From Pseudopedobacter sp044361595 (lineage in GTDB: Bacteria; Bacteroidota; Bacteroidia; Sphingobacteriales; Sphingobacteriaceae), in assembly GCA_044361595.1 (NCBI GenBank), contig JBIKIN010000006.1, positions 1-64,000 on the forward strand: DNA of 64,000 bases. Reading direction: 5' to 3'. Of the stretch, positions 32,989-42,095 are shown in pieces. Position 1 is the first letter of the stretch. Every line of letters starts with the position of its first letter. A program made the translations under genes and the position numbers. The notes under the pieces were generated by a model. It worked only from the letters and a program-made list of their open reading frames with translations. It searched no databases and was not told where the DNA came from.

Positions 32989-33984
32989 ATGGAAACTGTT
33001 GTTAGCGGAATTCGATCGACCGGAAAATTACACCTAGGGAATTACTATGGTGCAGTAAGCAATTTTGTTAAAATGCAAAATGAGTATAATTGCTTTTTCT
33101 TTATTGCAGATTATCACTCATTAACCACTCACCCTACTCCTGCAGATTTGCATGGAAACATTAAACAGGTTTTAGTAGAGTACTTGGCAGCTGGTTTAGA
33201 CCCAGAAAAAACTACTTTATATATTCAATCTGATGTTCCAGAAATTGCCGAATTATACCTTTATATGAACATGAACGCCTATTTAGGCGAATTAGAAAGA
33301 AGTGCTTCATTTAAAGATAAAATTAGAGCAAACCCAAACAATGTAAACGCTGGATTATTAACCTACCCAGTTTTAATGGCTGCTGATATTTTGATTCACC
33401 ATGCCACAAAAGTACCAGTTGGTAAAGACCAAGAACAACATTTAGAAATGAGCCGTACTTTTGGTAACAGATTTAACAATTTATACCAAACAGATTATTT
33501 TAAAGAACCTTATGCGTTTAATTACACATCAGATTTAGTTAAAATACCTGGTTTAGACGGTAAGGGTAAAATGGGGAAATCAGAAGGGGAAAATAATGCT
33601 GTTTACCTATCAGATTCGCCAGAAATTATTAGAAAAAAAGTAATGAAGGCAGTAACAGACGGCGGCCCTACTCAAGAAAACCAGCCAAAGCCACAAGAAA
33701 TACAAAACCTTTTTGATTTAATGAAGGTTGTTTCTACCCCTGATACTTTAACACACTTTGAAGATTTATATAAAAGTTGCAATATCAGATATGGAGATTT
33801 TAAAAAAACTATAGCTGAAGATATAATTATTGCAACAGCACCAATAAGAGAAAAAATTGAAGAAATATCTGCCGATACACGTTTATTAAGACAAGTTGCT
33901 AAACACGGCGCAATTAAAGCTCGCGAAAGTGCAGCAAAAACAATTAAAGAAGTTAGAGAAATAATTGGTTTTAAATCGTTTTAA
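32989..33984 (+). CDS. trpS: Tryptophanyl-tRNA synthetase
   Basis: A 331-residue class I synthetase. The HIGH-type motif is SGIRSTGKLHLGNYYGA at the N-terminus and the KMSKS-type motif is GKGKMGKSEGE; MAADILIHHATKVPVGKDQEQH is the tryptophan-binding part. The ATG at 32989 places the conserved METVVSGIRSTGKLHLG at the start. It faces plsC divergently with 40 bases between. A possible -7 box with one mismatch (TACTTTCG, 32975 region) would give a very short leader. Confidence 0.95.
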   Translation: METVVSGIRSTGKLHLGNYYGAVSNFVKMQNEYNCFFFIADYHSLTTHPTPADLHGNIKQVLVEYLAAGLDPEKTTLYIQSDVPEIAELYLYMNMNAYLGELERSASFKDKIRANPNNVNAGLLTYPVLMAADILIHHATKVPVGKDQEQHLEMSRTFGNRFNNLYQTDYFKEPYAFNYTSDLVKIPGLDGKGKMGKSEGENNAVYLSDSPEIIRKKVMKAVTDGGPTQENQPKPQEIQNLFDLMKVVSTPDTLTHFEDLYKSCNIRYGDFKKTIAEDIIIATAPIREKIEEISADTRLLRQVAKHGAIKARESAAKTIKEVREIIGFKSF

Positions 33985-34019
33985 TTTTAGATTTAGAATT
34001 CAATAAATTAATTAAAATT

Positions 34020-34634
34020 ATGCATATAGCAGTTGTTGGAAACATAGGAGCTGGAAAAACTACACTTACCGAACTTTTAGCCAAAAATTATGGCTGGGAA
34101 CCCATGTATGAGGCTGTAGACCAAAACCCATATTTAGAGGATTTTTATAGCGATATGAAAAGATGGAGTTTTAACCTTCAAATCTATTTTCTAAATAGTC
34201 GTTTTCAACAAATTAAAGAAATTCAGAAAGGTTCTAAAGACATTGTACAAGACAGAACTATTTATGAAGACGCTCATATTTTTGCCGAGAATCTACATGA
34301 AATGGGTTTAATGACTACTCGCGATTATGAAAATTATCGTTCTATTTTTGATAATATCACATCATATATTAATCCTCCACATTTAGTAATTTATTTAAAA
34401 GCATCTGTACCTACCTTGGTAGAAAACATACAAAGAAGAGGTCGTGATTACGAAGCAGGCATACGTATTGATTATTTACAAAAGCTAAACGAAAAATACG
34501 ATAAGTGGATTAAAGGATATAAAGAAGGGAAACTACTGGTTTTAGATAAAGACAGATTAGATTTCGCGAACAATCCAGAGGATTTAGGAATTGTTATAGA
34601 CAGTATAGAAAGAGAAATTAACGGTTTATTTTAA
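34020..34634 (+). CDS. Deoxynucleoside kinase
   Basis: A 204-residue dNK-type kinase that phosphorylates deoxynucleosides in salvage. The P-loop is VVGNIGAGKTTLTELL, the ERS-type segment is VQDRTIYEDAHIF, and the lid is RRGRDYEAGI. EAVDQNPYLEDFY matches the substrate-binding region of deoxyadenosine/deoxyguanosine kinases. Specificity is not certain. It follows trpS by 35 bases and precedes kdsB by 10, so the three are likely one transcript. Confidence 0.93.
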   Translation: MHIAVVGNIGAGKTTLTELLAKNYGWEPMYEAVDQNPYLEDFYSDMKRWSFNLQIYFLNSRFQQIKEIQKGSKDIVQDRTIYEDAHIFAENLHEMGLMTTRDYENYRSIFDNITSYINPPHLVIYLKASVPTLVENIQRRGRDYEAGIRIDYLQKLNEKYDKWIKGYKEGKLLVLDKDRLDFANNPEDLGIVIDSIEREINGLF

Positions 34635-34644
34635 TTTTTAACTT

Positions 34645-35382
34645 TTGAAGATATTAGGTATTATTCCAGCAAGGTTTGATTCAACTAGGTTTCCGGGCAA
34701 ACCGTTAATAGATCTTGCCGGTAGAACTATGATAGAAAGAGTTTACAGCCAAGTTAAAAAATCTAATGCTTTGTCTGATGTTGTAGTGGCCACCGATGAT
34801 CAAAGAATTTTTGATACTGTTAAAGCTTTTAAAGGTGATGTCATTCTAACTTCTAAAAAACACCAAAGCGGAACCGATAGATGTGCCGAAGTTTCTAAAA
34901 AACTAATCGGTTATGATGTCATCATTAATATACAAGGAGATGAACCTTTAATTGATCCAAAACAAATTAATTTAGTAGCTAATTGTTTTAACGACATAGA
35001 TACCGAGCTTGCTACTTTAGTAAAAAAAATAGACAAAAAGGAAGAATTATTTAATTACAATACACCAAAAGTTTTACTTAATAAAAAATCAGAAGCTATT
35101 TACTTTAGCCGACAAGTAATTCCTTATTTAAAAAATATAGCACCTGAGGATTTCTTAAATCATTACACATTCTACAAGCATATTGGCATTTACGGTTACA
35201 GAACAACTACTTTAGGTATAATTTCTAAGCTTAAGGTTAGCAATTTAGAGAAAGCAGAAATGTTGGAGCAACTACGCTGGATTGAAAATGGCTTTAAAAT
35301 AAAAGCAGCTATTACAAAAACAGAGAGTTTGGCTATTGATGTGCCAAAAGATGTTGAGGCTGTTTTAATGGCTTTGAAATAA
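34645..35382 (+). CDS. kdsB: 3-deoxy-manno-octulosonate cytidylyltransferase
   Basis: A 245-residue enzyme that makes CMP-KDO for lipopolysaccharide inner core. Signatures are IIPARFDSTRFPGKPLIDLAG, VVATDD, GTDRCAEV and INIQGDEPLI. The gene starts at TTG: the encoded MKILGIIPARF matches the family N-terminus exactly, no in-frame ATG lies upstream before a stop, and the next ATG would remove the nucleotide-binding loop. It ends one base before the convergent YitT gene. Confidence 0.94.
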   Translation: MKILGIIPARFDSTRFPGKPLIDLAGRTMIERVYSQVKKSNALSDVVVATDDQRIFDTVKAFKGDVILTSKKHQSGTDRCAEVSKKLIGYDVIINIQGDEPLIDPKQINLVANCFNDIDTELATLVKKIDKKEELFNYNTPKVLLNKKSEAIYFSRQVIPYLKNIAPEDFLNHYTFYKHIGIYGYRTTTLGIISKLKVSNLEKAEMLEQLRWIENGFKIKAAITKTESLAIDVPKDVEAVLMALK

Positions 35383-35383
35383 A

Positions 35384-36286
35384 TTAACCATGTAATGGTC
35401 TTTGTTTAACCATCCCTCCATAAGTGTCATCTACAGTATGCATAATAATAAAAGCCTTATCATCTATATTTTTAACCAAATTCTTTAATCTAGATACTTC
35501 TAAGCGGGTTACAACCGTAAACACAATTTTCATATCAATTTCCTCTGGTGCTAAATTCTTAACATACCCTCTTTCGCCTTTATAAATGGTTACTGCCCTA
35601 CCCAAAATTTTAATAATGGCTTGTCTCACTTCTTCGTTTTCAGAAGAAATAATGGTTACTCCAATATATTCCTCAATACCATGAATAATAAAATCTACCG
35701 TTTTAGATGCCGCCAAATAAGTTAATATAGCATATAATGCGGTATTAATATTGATGACCCAAGCTGCAACTCCAAAAATAATGATGTTAAAAAGCAAAAT
35801 TACATCACCCACACTGATGCTCATCTTTTTTGATATAAATAATGCTAAAACCTCTGTCCCATCAATAACTGCTCCTCCTCTAATAGCCAAACCTATACCT
35901 ACTCCTAAAAAAAATCCACCAAAAACGGCGATTAATAATTTGTCTGAGGTAATTAAAGGATAAAAATCAAAAGTTAGCATTAAAGCCAAGCCAGCAATTG
36001 CTAATATGGTTTTAAAAGCAAACATTTTAGAAATTTGCTTTAGCCCTAATAGAACAAAAGGAATATTTACCAAAATTACAAATGCACTTAATGCATAACC
36101 AGTGGTAATATTAAGAAGCAAAGAAATTCCCATGGCGCCGCCATCTAAAAAATGATTGGGTAATAAAAAGCTTTTTAAACCAAAACTAGCACTAATAATA
36201 CCAGCAGTGATATAAAAAAACTCCTTAAATATAATACCAAAATTAGCCTTACGATAAGCAAATTGCAGCTTTTTACTGATCTTCAT
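35384..36286 (-). CDS. YitT-family membrane protein (DUF161 and DUF2179)
   Basis: A 300-residue protein with five hydrophobic helices (DUF161 repeats; GGAMGISLLLNITTGYALSAFVILVNIPFVLLG and GVGIGLAIRGGAVIDGTEVLALFIS are typical) and a C-terminal cytosolic DUF2179 domain (VFTVVTRLEVSRLKNLVKNIDDKAFIIMHTVDD). Function is unknown; transport has been proposed. It is transcribed divergently from the ars operon, with 161 bases to arsR. Confidence 0.88.
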   Translation of the reverse strand: MKISKKLQFAYRKANFGIIFKEFFYITAGIISASFGLKSFLLPNHFLDGGAMGISLLLNITTGYALSAFVILVNIPFVLLGLKQISKMFAFKTILAIAGLALMLTFDFYPLITSDKLLIAVFGGFFLGVGIGLAIRGGAVIDGTEVLALFISKKMSISVGDVILLFNIIIFGVAAWVININTALYAILTYLAASKTVDFIIHGIEEYIGVTIISSENEEVRQAIIKILGRAVTIYKGERGYVKNLAPEEIDMKIVFTVVTRLEVSRLKNLVKNIDDKAFIIMHTVDDTYGGMVKQRPLHG

Positions 36287-36417
36287 TTTTTACTTGTTAA
36301 TAATCAAAGTTAATCTAGCAATTTTTATTAGTTTTTAGAATTTGATTGAGAAGATATTTAGTGATAAATAAAAATAGTAAAAAAAGCATATTTATTATTT
36401 GTTTTATGATTTACTTA

Positions 36418-36433
36418 ATCGTATATTTACGAT
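36418..36433. promoter_or_regulatory. ArsR operator-like palindrome
   Basis: ATCGTA and TACGAT are perfect inverted arms around TATT (16 bases), ending 14 bases before the arsR ATG. Size, arm sequence and position just upstream of a SmtB/ArsR-type repressor gene fit a self-controlled operator. Confidence 0.65.
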
Positions 36434-36447
36434 ATGTAATTAAAGAT

Positions 36448-36780
36448 ATGGCGTTTAACAGAAAAGAAGATTTTGACTTTATAGACCAAGAACTTGCAGA
36501 ATTTGCAAAAGCCATTGCGCATCCTGCCCGTATTGCTATTTTAAAATTTTTAGCTAGTAAAGAAACTTGTATCTGTGGCGAAATTGTAGACGAACTCCCG
36601 CTTGCTCAATCCACAGTATCACAACATTTAAAAGAACTTAAAAAAGCGGGGCTGATTCAGGGGACTATTTCGGGTCCTAAATCATGCTATTGTATAAATG
36701 GTGATAAGTTTATCAAATTTCAAGCTGCTTTTAATGCCTTGTTCATTCAATTAGATAATCAGAATCAAACTTGTTGTTAA
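36448..36780 (+). CDS. arsR: ArsR-family metalloregulatory repressor
   Basis: A 110-residue winged-helix repressor. The recognition helix is LPLAQSTVSQHLKELKKAGLI, the metal-binding helix segment is KETCICGEIVDEL with a CxC pair as in arsenite sensors, and the tail has two more cysteines (NQTCC). It releases DNA on binding As(III). The ATG at 36448 is chosen: an upstream frame of 34 codons begins with a hydrophobic stretch crossing the operator. It is first in the ars operon. Confidence 0.9.
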   Translation: MAFNRKEDFDFIDQELAEFAKAIAHPARIAILKFLASKETCICGEIVDELPLAQSTVSQHLKELKKAGLIQGTISGPKSCYCINGDKFIKFQAAFNALFIQLDNQNQTCC

Positions 36781-36800
36781 ATATTATTAAATATATAATC

Positions 36801-37637
36801 ATGGAAAATTCAGAAAATATCAAAGAAATGGTAAAGCAAAAGTATAGTGAAATTGCTTTACAAGACAAAGAAATCAACAGTGCCTCTTGCTGTGGCGCAA
36901 CCAATAGCTGCAAAACCGAAGTTTATAACATTATGAGTGAAAATTATGATGAATTAAACGGATACAATGTTGATGCAGATTTAGGGTTAGGCTGTGGTTT
37001 ACCAACACAATTTGCCAAAATTAAAAAAGGTGATGTTGTACTAGATTTAGGATCGGGAGCTGGAAACGATTGTTTTGTTGCTAGACATGAAACTGGACCA
37101 GAGGGAAAAGTAATTGGCGTAGACTTTACACCCGCAATGATTGCAAAAGCAAGAGAAAATGCCGAAAAACTTGGCTTTCATAATGTAGAATTTAGACAAG
37201 GAGACATAGAAAACCTTCCAATAACCTCTAATGTAGTAGATGTAGTGGTGAGCAATTGTGTTTTAAATTTAGTGCCTAATAAACATCAAGCTATTGCAGA
37301 GATAAATAGAGTTTTAAAACCAGGCGGGCACTTTAGTATTTCTGACGTAGTGCTTCAAGGTAAATTACCAGAAAATTTAAGAAATGCGGCAGAAATGTAT
37401 GCAGGATGTGTTTCTGGCGCTTTACAAAAAGATGTTTATCTAGAAATCATCAAACTAAACCAGTTTAAAAACATCTCTATTCAAAAAGAAAAAGCCATTA
37501 TTATTCCAGACGAGATATTAGCCAATTACTTAAATACGAAAGAAATTGAAGATTTTAAAAATAGTAATACAGGAATTTTAAGCATAACCGTTTATGCAGA
37601 AAAAGCAATTTGTGAACCTGGTGCAGGCTGTTGTTAA
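36801..37637 (+). CDS. arsM: Arsenite S-adenosylmethionine methyltransferase
   Basis: A 278-residue enzyme that methylates As(III). The SAM motif is VVLDLGSGAGNDCFVARHETGP, the arsenite-binding cysteines lie in SASCCGATNSC, SNCVLNLVPN and AGCVSGA, and GLGCGLPTQFA is a diagnostic ArsM segment. The C-terminal CEPGAGCC adds three cysteines. The ATG at 36801 is 20 bases after arsR. It makes volatile or less toxic methylated arsenic, in the cytosol. Confidence 0.94.
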   Translation: MENSENIKEMVKQKYSEIALQDKEINSASCCGATNSCKTEVYNIMSENYDELNGYNVDADLGLGCGLPTQFAKIKKGDVVLDLGSGAGNDCFVARHETGPEGKVIGVDFTPAMIAKARENAEKLGFHNVEFRQGDIENLPITSNVVDVVVSNCVLNLVPNKHQAIAEINRVLKPGGHFSISDVVLQGKLPENLRNAAEMYAGCVSGALQKDVYLEIIKLNQFKNISIQKEKAIIIPDEILANYLNTKEIEDFKNSNTGILSITVYAEKAICEPGAGCC

Positions 37638-37643
37638 AAAATT

Positions 37644-38129
37644 ATGGTTATAAAAAAAATGCTTCCGCAACATTGGGAAGCGGTAAAAAAAATTTACGAA
37701 TTAGGAATTGCAACTGGCATTGCAACACTAGAAACTCAGGTGCCAGATTGGGAAACATGGAACAAAAACCACCTATCCCACTCACGTTTTGTTTGTTTAA
37801 TAGATGAACGTGTAGCTGGCTGGGTAGCGCTATCTGCCGCCTCAACTAGACAGGTATATAATGGAGTGGCCGAAATCAGTATTTATATTCATCCATCATT
37901 TAAAGGCGTCGGTATGGGCTTTGTATTATTAGATAGTGTCATCAGCCAAAGCGAAGAAAATGGAATTTGGACTTTACAAGCTAACATCTTTGAGCAAAAT
38001 AAGGCAAGTATCAGATTGCATGAAAAAGCCGGATTTAGAAAAGTGGGGTACCGTGAGAAAATAGGGGAAATAAATAATCAATGGTTTAACATTACCCTTT
38101 TCGAAAAAAGAAGTAAAATCATCCAGTAA
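37644..38129 (+). CDS. GNAT N-acetyltransferase, ArsN1/PAT type (arsinothricin resistance)
   Basis: A 161-residue acetyltransferase resembling phosphinothricin/arsinothricin acetyltransferases. Parts recognised are YELGIATGIATLETQVPDWETW, RFVCLIDERVAGWVALSAAS, EISIYIHPSFKGVGMGFVLLDSVI (acetyl-CoA motif) and LHEKAGFRKVGYREKIG. The gene lies between arsM and acr3 with 6 and 1 base spacing, an arrangement known for arsN1. It probably detoxifies the natural arsenical arsinothricin or a similar compound. Confidence 0.85.
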   Translation: MVIKKMLPQHWEAVKKIYELGIATGIATLETQVPDWETWNKNHLSHSRFVCLIDERVAGWVALSAASTRQVYNGVAEISIYIHPSFKGVGMGFVLLDSVISQSEENGIWTLQANIFEQNKASIRLHEKAGFRKVGYREKIGEINNQWFNITLFEKRSKIIQ

Positions 38130-39160
38130 TGAAAAAACTATCTTATTTAGACAGAAACCTCACATTGTGGATATTTCTAGCCATAGCAATAGGCGTTGCT
38201 ATTGGCTTTTTGTTTCCATCGGTAGAAATTTTCATCAACCAATTTAACTACGGTTCTACTAATGTTCCTATTGCCATAGGTTTAATTTTGATGATGTACC
38301 CACCATTAGCCAAAGTAAAATACGAAGAGCTGCCTAAAGTATTCCAAAACAAAAATATATTAGGAATATCGTTAGTTCAAAACTGGTTAATTGGTCCTAT
38401 TTTGATGTTTATATTGGCCATCATTTTTTTACGTGATCAGCCAGAATACATGACGGGATTAATTATGATAGGCATAGCTCGCTGCATTGCAATGGTTATT
38501 GTTTGGAATGACTTAGCTAAAGGCGACAATCTGTACGCAGCAGGCTTGGTAGCTTTTAACTCTATCTTTCAAGTATTCTTTTACAGCTTTTACGCTTGGA
38601 TTTTTGTAACCAAACTACCACCAGTTTTTGGTTTAACAGGTTTTGATATCAATATTTCAATATCAGAAATCGCTATAAGTGTTTTTATTTATTTAGGTAT
38701 TCCATTTTTAATGGGATTTATATCCCGATTTTTAATCACCAAAATAAAAGGAAAAGTCTGGTTCGAAGAAAAGTTTATCCCTATAATCAGCCTAATAACG
38801 CTCATAGCGTTGCTTTTTACCATCTTGGTAATGTTTAGTTTAAAAGGTAATCAAATTATAGCCTTACCATTAGATGTTGTTCGCATTGCTATACCCTTAG
38901 TTTTATATTTCAGCATTATGTTTTTTGCCGCATTTTACATTGCAAAAAAAGCAAATGCAGGTTATGCTAAATCAACTTCATTGGCATTTACAGCAGCAGG
39001 TAATAATTTTGAGCTAGGAATTGCAGTTGCCATAGGCGTTTTTGGTATCAACTCAGGAGTAGCCTTTGCAGCAGTAATTGGCCCCTTAATAGAAGTCCCA
39101 GTATTAATATTGTTAGTTAAATTTGCATTAAAACAACAACATAAATTTAAAATACATTAA
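38129..39160 (+). CDS. acr3: ACR3-family arsenite efflux transporter
   Basis: A 343-residue membrane protein with ten helices. The conserved ACR3 cysteine segment is IGIARCIAMVIVWNDLAKGD and the second is NNFELGIAVAIGVFGINSGVAFAAVIGPLIEVPVLI. It pumps arsenite out using the proton motive force. Its start overlaps the GNAT stop by one base. It is followed by a repeat and then arsC. Confidence 0.93.
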   Translation: MKKLSYLDRNLTLWIFLAIAIGVAIGFLFPSVEIFINQFNYGSTNVPIAIGLILMMYPPLAKVKYEELPKVFQNKNILGISLVQNWLIGPILMFILAIIFLRDQPEYMTGLIMIGIARCIAMVIVWNDLAKGDNLYAAGLVAFNSIFQVFFYSFYAWIFVTKLPPVFGLTGFDINISISEIAISVFIYLGIPFLMGFISRFLITKIKGKVWFEEKFIPIISLITLIALLFTILVMFSLKGNQIIALPLDVVRIAIPLVLYFSIMFFAAFYIAKKANAGYAKSTSLAFTAAGNNFELGIAVAIGVFGINSGVAFAAVIGPLIEVPVLILLVKFALKQQHKFKIH

Positions 39161-39164
39161 AATA

Positions 39165-39290
39165 TGGGCGCTTAAACAGGCTTTACACTATATCTTTTTT
39201 TTGTCAGCCAGAGCGGAGTCAAAGGCACAAAAAAAGGATGCTGTTTCTCCGAAGAAGTCCTTTGGACAATCCCTAGCGCAAAACTTATCT
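39165..39290. repeat. Probable dispersed intergenic repeat between acr3 and arsC
   Basis: The 191-base gap has an unusual GC-richer patch with GCCAGAGCGGAGTCAAAGG, two A/T homopolymer runs, and a small hairpin with arms AAAGGA and TCCTTT (39233-39263). It resembles the 16290 element in layout and shares CCTTTGnACAA with it. The rest of the gap up to arsC is an AT-rich stretch with repeated ATTCAATC-like words. It splits an otherwise tight operon. Repeat status needs genome copies to prove. Confidence 0.45.
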
Positions 39291-39351
39291 AATTAAATAA
39301 TTTATTCTCTTATTCATTCAATCCCTCATTCAATCATTAAATAATTAAACA

Positions 39352-39738
39352 ATGAAAAATATCCTATTTGTTTGTATAGAAAACTCCAATCGTAGCCAAA
39401 TGGCGCAAGCATTCGCCACAATTTACGGCTCAGAAAAAGTAAAAGCCTATAGTTCTGGCTCTAAACCATCAGGAAAAATAAACCCTAAAGCCATTGCCGC
39501 CATGGGAGAATTAGGTTATGATTTAACCAGTCATGATTCTAAATCACTAGACGAAATACCACAAATAGAATACGAATATGCCATTACCCTGGGCTGCGGA
39601 GATGAGTGCCCTTTTGTGAATGCAAAAAACCGTGAAGATTGGCAACTACCAGATCCTCGTCATATGGAAGGCGAAGAATTTAACAAAGTAAGAGACGAGA
39701 TTAAAGAAAGGGTTTTGGAACTTTTAGCTAGAATTTAA
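39352..39738 (+). CDS. arsC: Thioredoxin-type arsenate reductase
   Basis: A 128-residue enzyme of the low-molecular-weight phosphatase fold. The P-loop is VCIENSNRSQMAQ (nucleophile Cys8), the shuttle cysteines are in LGCGDECPF, and DWQLPDPRH is the catalytic aspartate segment. It reduces arsenate to arsenite, which the upstream Acr3 exports. It has an A-rich leader. It is 191 bases from acr3, across the repeat, but on the same strand. Confidence 0.93.
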   Translation: MKNILFVCIENSNRSQMAQAFATIYGSEKVKAYSSGSKPSGKINPKAIAAMGELGYDLTSHDSKSLDEIPQIEYEYAITLGCGDECPFVNAKNREDWQLPDPRHMEGEEFNKVRDEIKERVLELLARI

Positions 39739-39880
39739 AACAAATACCTAGATAAATTTTTAATTACTTTCAGAGACTAAGTATTAAAAAATCAATTTTA
39801 AACACCAAAGTTATTAATTAGATAAATATCACAACTATTTGATTTTTAAATATAATTAACTAATGAGAAAATAAAATTTT

Positions 39881-40546
39881 ATGAGACTAATGATAAAACT
39901 CTTATTAATGCTAATAATAACTTCAACATGTTCAAGTGTTACACACGCAGCAGAAAATTACAAGAAAGGTGATAAATTGTTTGTGGCAAACTTTAATGGT
40001 TTGAACTTGCGAGAATCAAAATCCTTAGATTCAAAAATATTAATTAACCTAAATTACAACTCCAAAATAGAAATAGTTGATGACTCTTTATTGCTAAATC
40101 CAATTGAGTTATGGGTTAAGGGAATTATAGAAAATAAACAAATTAAGCTATACGGACACTGGGTTAAAATTAAATACGGCAACCATTTAGGATATGTATT
40201 TGATGGGATGTTAACAAAATTTTATGATACTAAATCTGGCAATTGGTTTAATTATGATGATGTATTTGGAAAACCAAAAGTAGAGGTTATGAAAAAAATG
40301 ACCAAACCTATTAAAGGCATCAAATATCCTATTGAAACCACTATTAAATATTATTCAAACTATTTAATTGAAGAAGAAACAGCTTTTGATGGTTGCTGGG
40401 ATGTTAAGCAAACATTCAAAAACATCTCCTTTAACGAAGTTTATTGGCTGATAGTAAAAGATATGATTGGTGCAGATGCCGTACAAGAAATTAAATTACA
40501 AAAAACACAAAATTCTATTGTGCTAACCTATTATTCTTGCACTTAA
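39881..40546 (+). CDS. Exported SH3-like domain protein
   Basis: A 221-residue protein with an N-terminal signal sequence (MRLMIKLLLMLIITSTCSSVTHAAE). Residues 25-100 look like a bacterial SH3-type domain (LFVANFNGLNLRESKSLDSKILINLNYNSKIEIV). The remaining 120 residues have no recognised domain. It may be an envelope protein binding peptidoglycan or another protein. Not linked in function to the arsenic genes next to it; it has a 142-base gap upstream. Confidence 0.65.
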   Translation: MRLMIKLLLMLIITSTCSSVTHAAENYKKGDKLFVANFNGLNLRESKSLDSKILINLNYNSKIEIVDDSLLLNPIELWVKGIIENKQIKLYGHWVKIKYGNHLGYVFDGMLTKFYDTKSGNWFNYDDVFGKPKVEVMKKMTKPIKGIKYPIETTIKYYSNYLIEEETAFDGCWDVKQTFKNISFNEVYWLIVKDMIGADAVQEIKLQKTQNSIVLTYYSCT

Positions 40547-40616
40547 ATAATTTAAAACCCCATGTAATTCACAAACCTGCATTATTATCAATAAATTGCA
40601 GCTTTTTAAAACAATT

Positions 40617-41591
40617 ATGCAAATCAAGAAGAAAAAGCGAAACGCTAAAGAAAAATCTAAAGCAAAATTACATGCCCGCAATAAGCATCATGGGCGCTAT
40701 CAATTACAAGAATTAGCTATTACCTCGCCAGACTTATCTGATTTCATTTTTGTAAATCAATATGAAATAGAAACCATAGATTTTGCAAACCCAGAAGCTG
40801 TAAAAGCATTAAACAAAGCTTTATTAAAACATCATTACGGAGTAGAACATTGGGAAATACCTGCAAATTACCTTTGTCCGCCAATACCAGGTCGAGCAGA
40901 TTATATTCACAATTTAGCCGATTTATTAGCCTCAAGCAACCATTTTCAAATACCTAAAGGTAGCCAAGTAAAATGTTTAGATATTGGTGTAGGCGCAAAT
41001 TGTGTTTACCCATTAATTGGGAATAGTGAATACGGATGGACATTTACAGGTGCAGACATTGATGAAGTTGCGCTAGAAAATGCCACCAAAATTGTTGATG
41101 CAAATGCAAATTTAAAAGGTCTTATTAAATTCAGGCATCAAACCAATAACAAAAATATTTTTCCTGGGGTATTTGAGTTAACAGAGCGTTATCACGCAAC
41201 AATATGTAATCCTCCATTTTATGCTTCTATTGATGAAGCAAAAAACGCTACTCTAAAAAAATTAAACAACTTAAGCGAGGAAAAAGTAACTGAAGTTAAG
41301 CAAAACTTTGGCGGTCAAAACCGCGAATTGTGGACACATGGCGGAGAAGGTAAATTTCTAAAAGACATGATTTATCAAAGTAAACCTTACCAAAACTCTT
41401 GCCTTTGGTTTACTACTTTAGTTTCAAACCAAGCTAATTTAAAAGGCGCATACCATTATTTAAAAGAGGTTGAAGCGCTTGATGTTAAAACCTTAACCAT
41501 GGGGCAAGGCAATAAAATAAGCAGAATGCTAGCATGGACTTTTCAGCCTCAAGAGAAGCATAGTAAATGGTTCGATTACATTAAAAAATAA
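40617..41591 (+). CDS. rlmF: 23S rRNA (adenine(1618)-N6)-methyltransferase
   Basis: A 324-residue methyltransferase. Features are a basic start (KKKKRNAKEKSKAKLHARNKHHGRY), LDIGVGANCVYPLIG (SAM motif I), ICNPPFYAS (catalytic NPPF) and GGQNRELWTHGGEGKFLKDMI. The ATG at 40617 gives the basic start; a TTG 21 bases earlier is less likely. It modifies A1618 of 23S rRNA. The gene stands alone. Confidence 0.93.
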   Translation: MQIKKKKRNAKEKSKAKLHARNKHHGRYQLQELAITSPDLSDFIFVNQYEIETIDFANPEAVKALNKALLKHHYGVEHWEIPANYLCPPIPGRADYIHNLADLLASSNHFQIPKGSQVKCLDIGVGANCVYPLIGNSEYGWTFTGADIDEVALENATKIVDANANLKGLIKFRHQTNNKNIFPGVFELTERYHATICNPPFYASIDEAKNATLKKLNNLSEEKVTEVKQNFGGQNRELWTHGGEGKFLKDMIYQSKPYQNSCLWFTTLVSNQANLKGAYHYLKEVEALDVKTLTMGQGNKISRMLAWTFQPQEKHSKWFDYIKK

Positions 41592-41663
41592 TCTAATTTT
41601 TAAAAACTTCTTTATCATCACTCAAAACTTATTATACTTATATTTGTTGTACTAATTATTATT

Positions 41664-42095
41664 ATGGCAACAGAAAAATTTAGCACATATTCTTACCTGT
41701 TAGACAGAACTAACCGAAAGATTAAGCAATACGCACAACAAAAATTTAAAGAAAAAGACTTTGATATAACGGTAGACCAATGGTTAATTTTAAAAAACCT
41801 AAGTATTAATAACGATCAAAATCAAAGTCAGCTAGCAGATCTAACTGGTAAAGATCACCCTACCCTAACCCGCATTCTAGATTTACTGTGTAAAAAAAAC
41901 TTAGTAGAAAGAAGAACTTCGGCAACAGATAGAAGAAGCTTTATCATCCATCTAACAGACCACGGAATACAAAAACAAAAAGAATGGGCTCCTATTGTGG
42001 CTCAAATAAGAACTAAAGCTTGGGAAAACTTAAGCGAGCAAGATTACGAAGACTTAAAAAGAATTTTGAACACCATTTATCAATCTTTATCATGA
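41664..42095 (+). CDS. MarR-family transcriptional regulator
   Basis: A 143-residue winged-helix regulator. The recognition part is SQLADLTGKDHPTLTRILDLLCKKNLVERRTSATDRRSFIIHLTDHG, typical of MarR/SlyA. It probably represses the redox genes that follow. The stop overlaps the next ATG (ATGA), which couples it to a flavoprotein gene. No effector is predicted. Confidence 0.9.
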   Translation: MATEKFSTYSYLLDRTNRKIKQYAQQKFKEKDFDITVDQWLILKNLSINNDQNQSQLADLTGKDHPTLTRILDLLCKKNLVERRTSATDRRSFIIHLTDHGIQKQKEWAPIVAQIRTKAWENLSEQDYEDLKRILNTIYQSLS

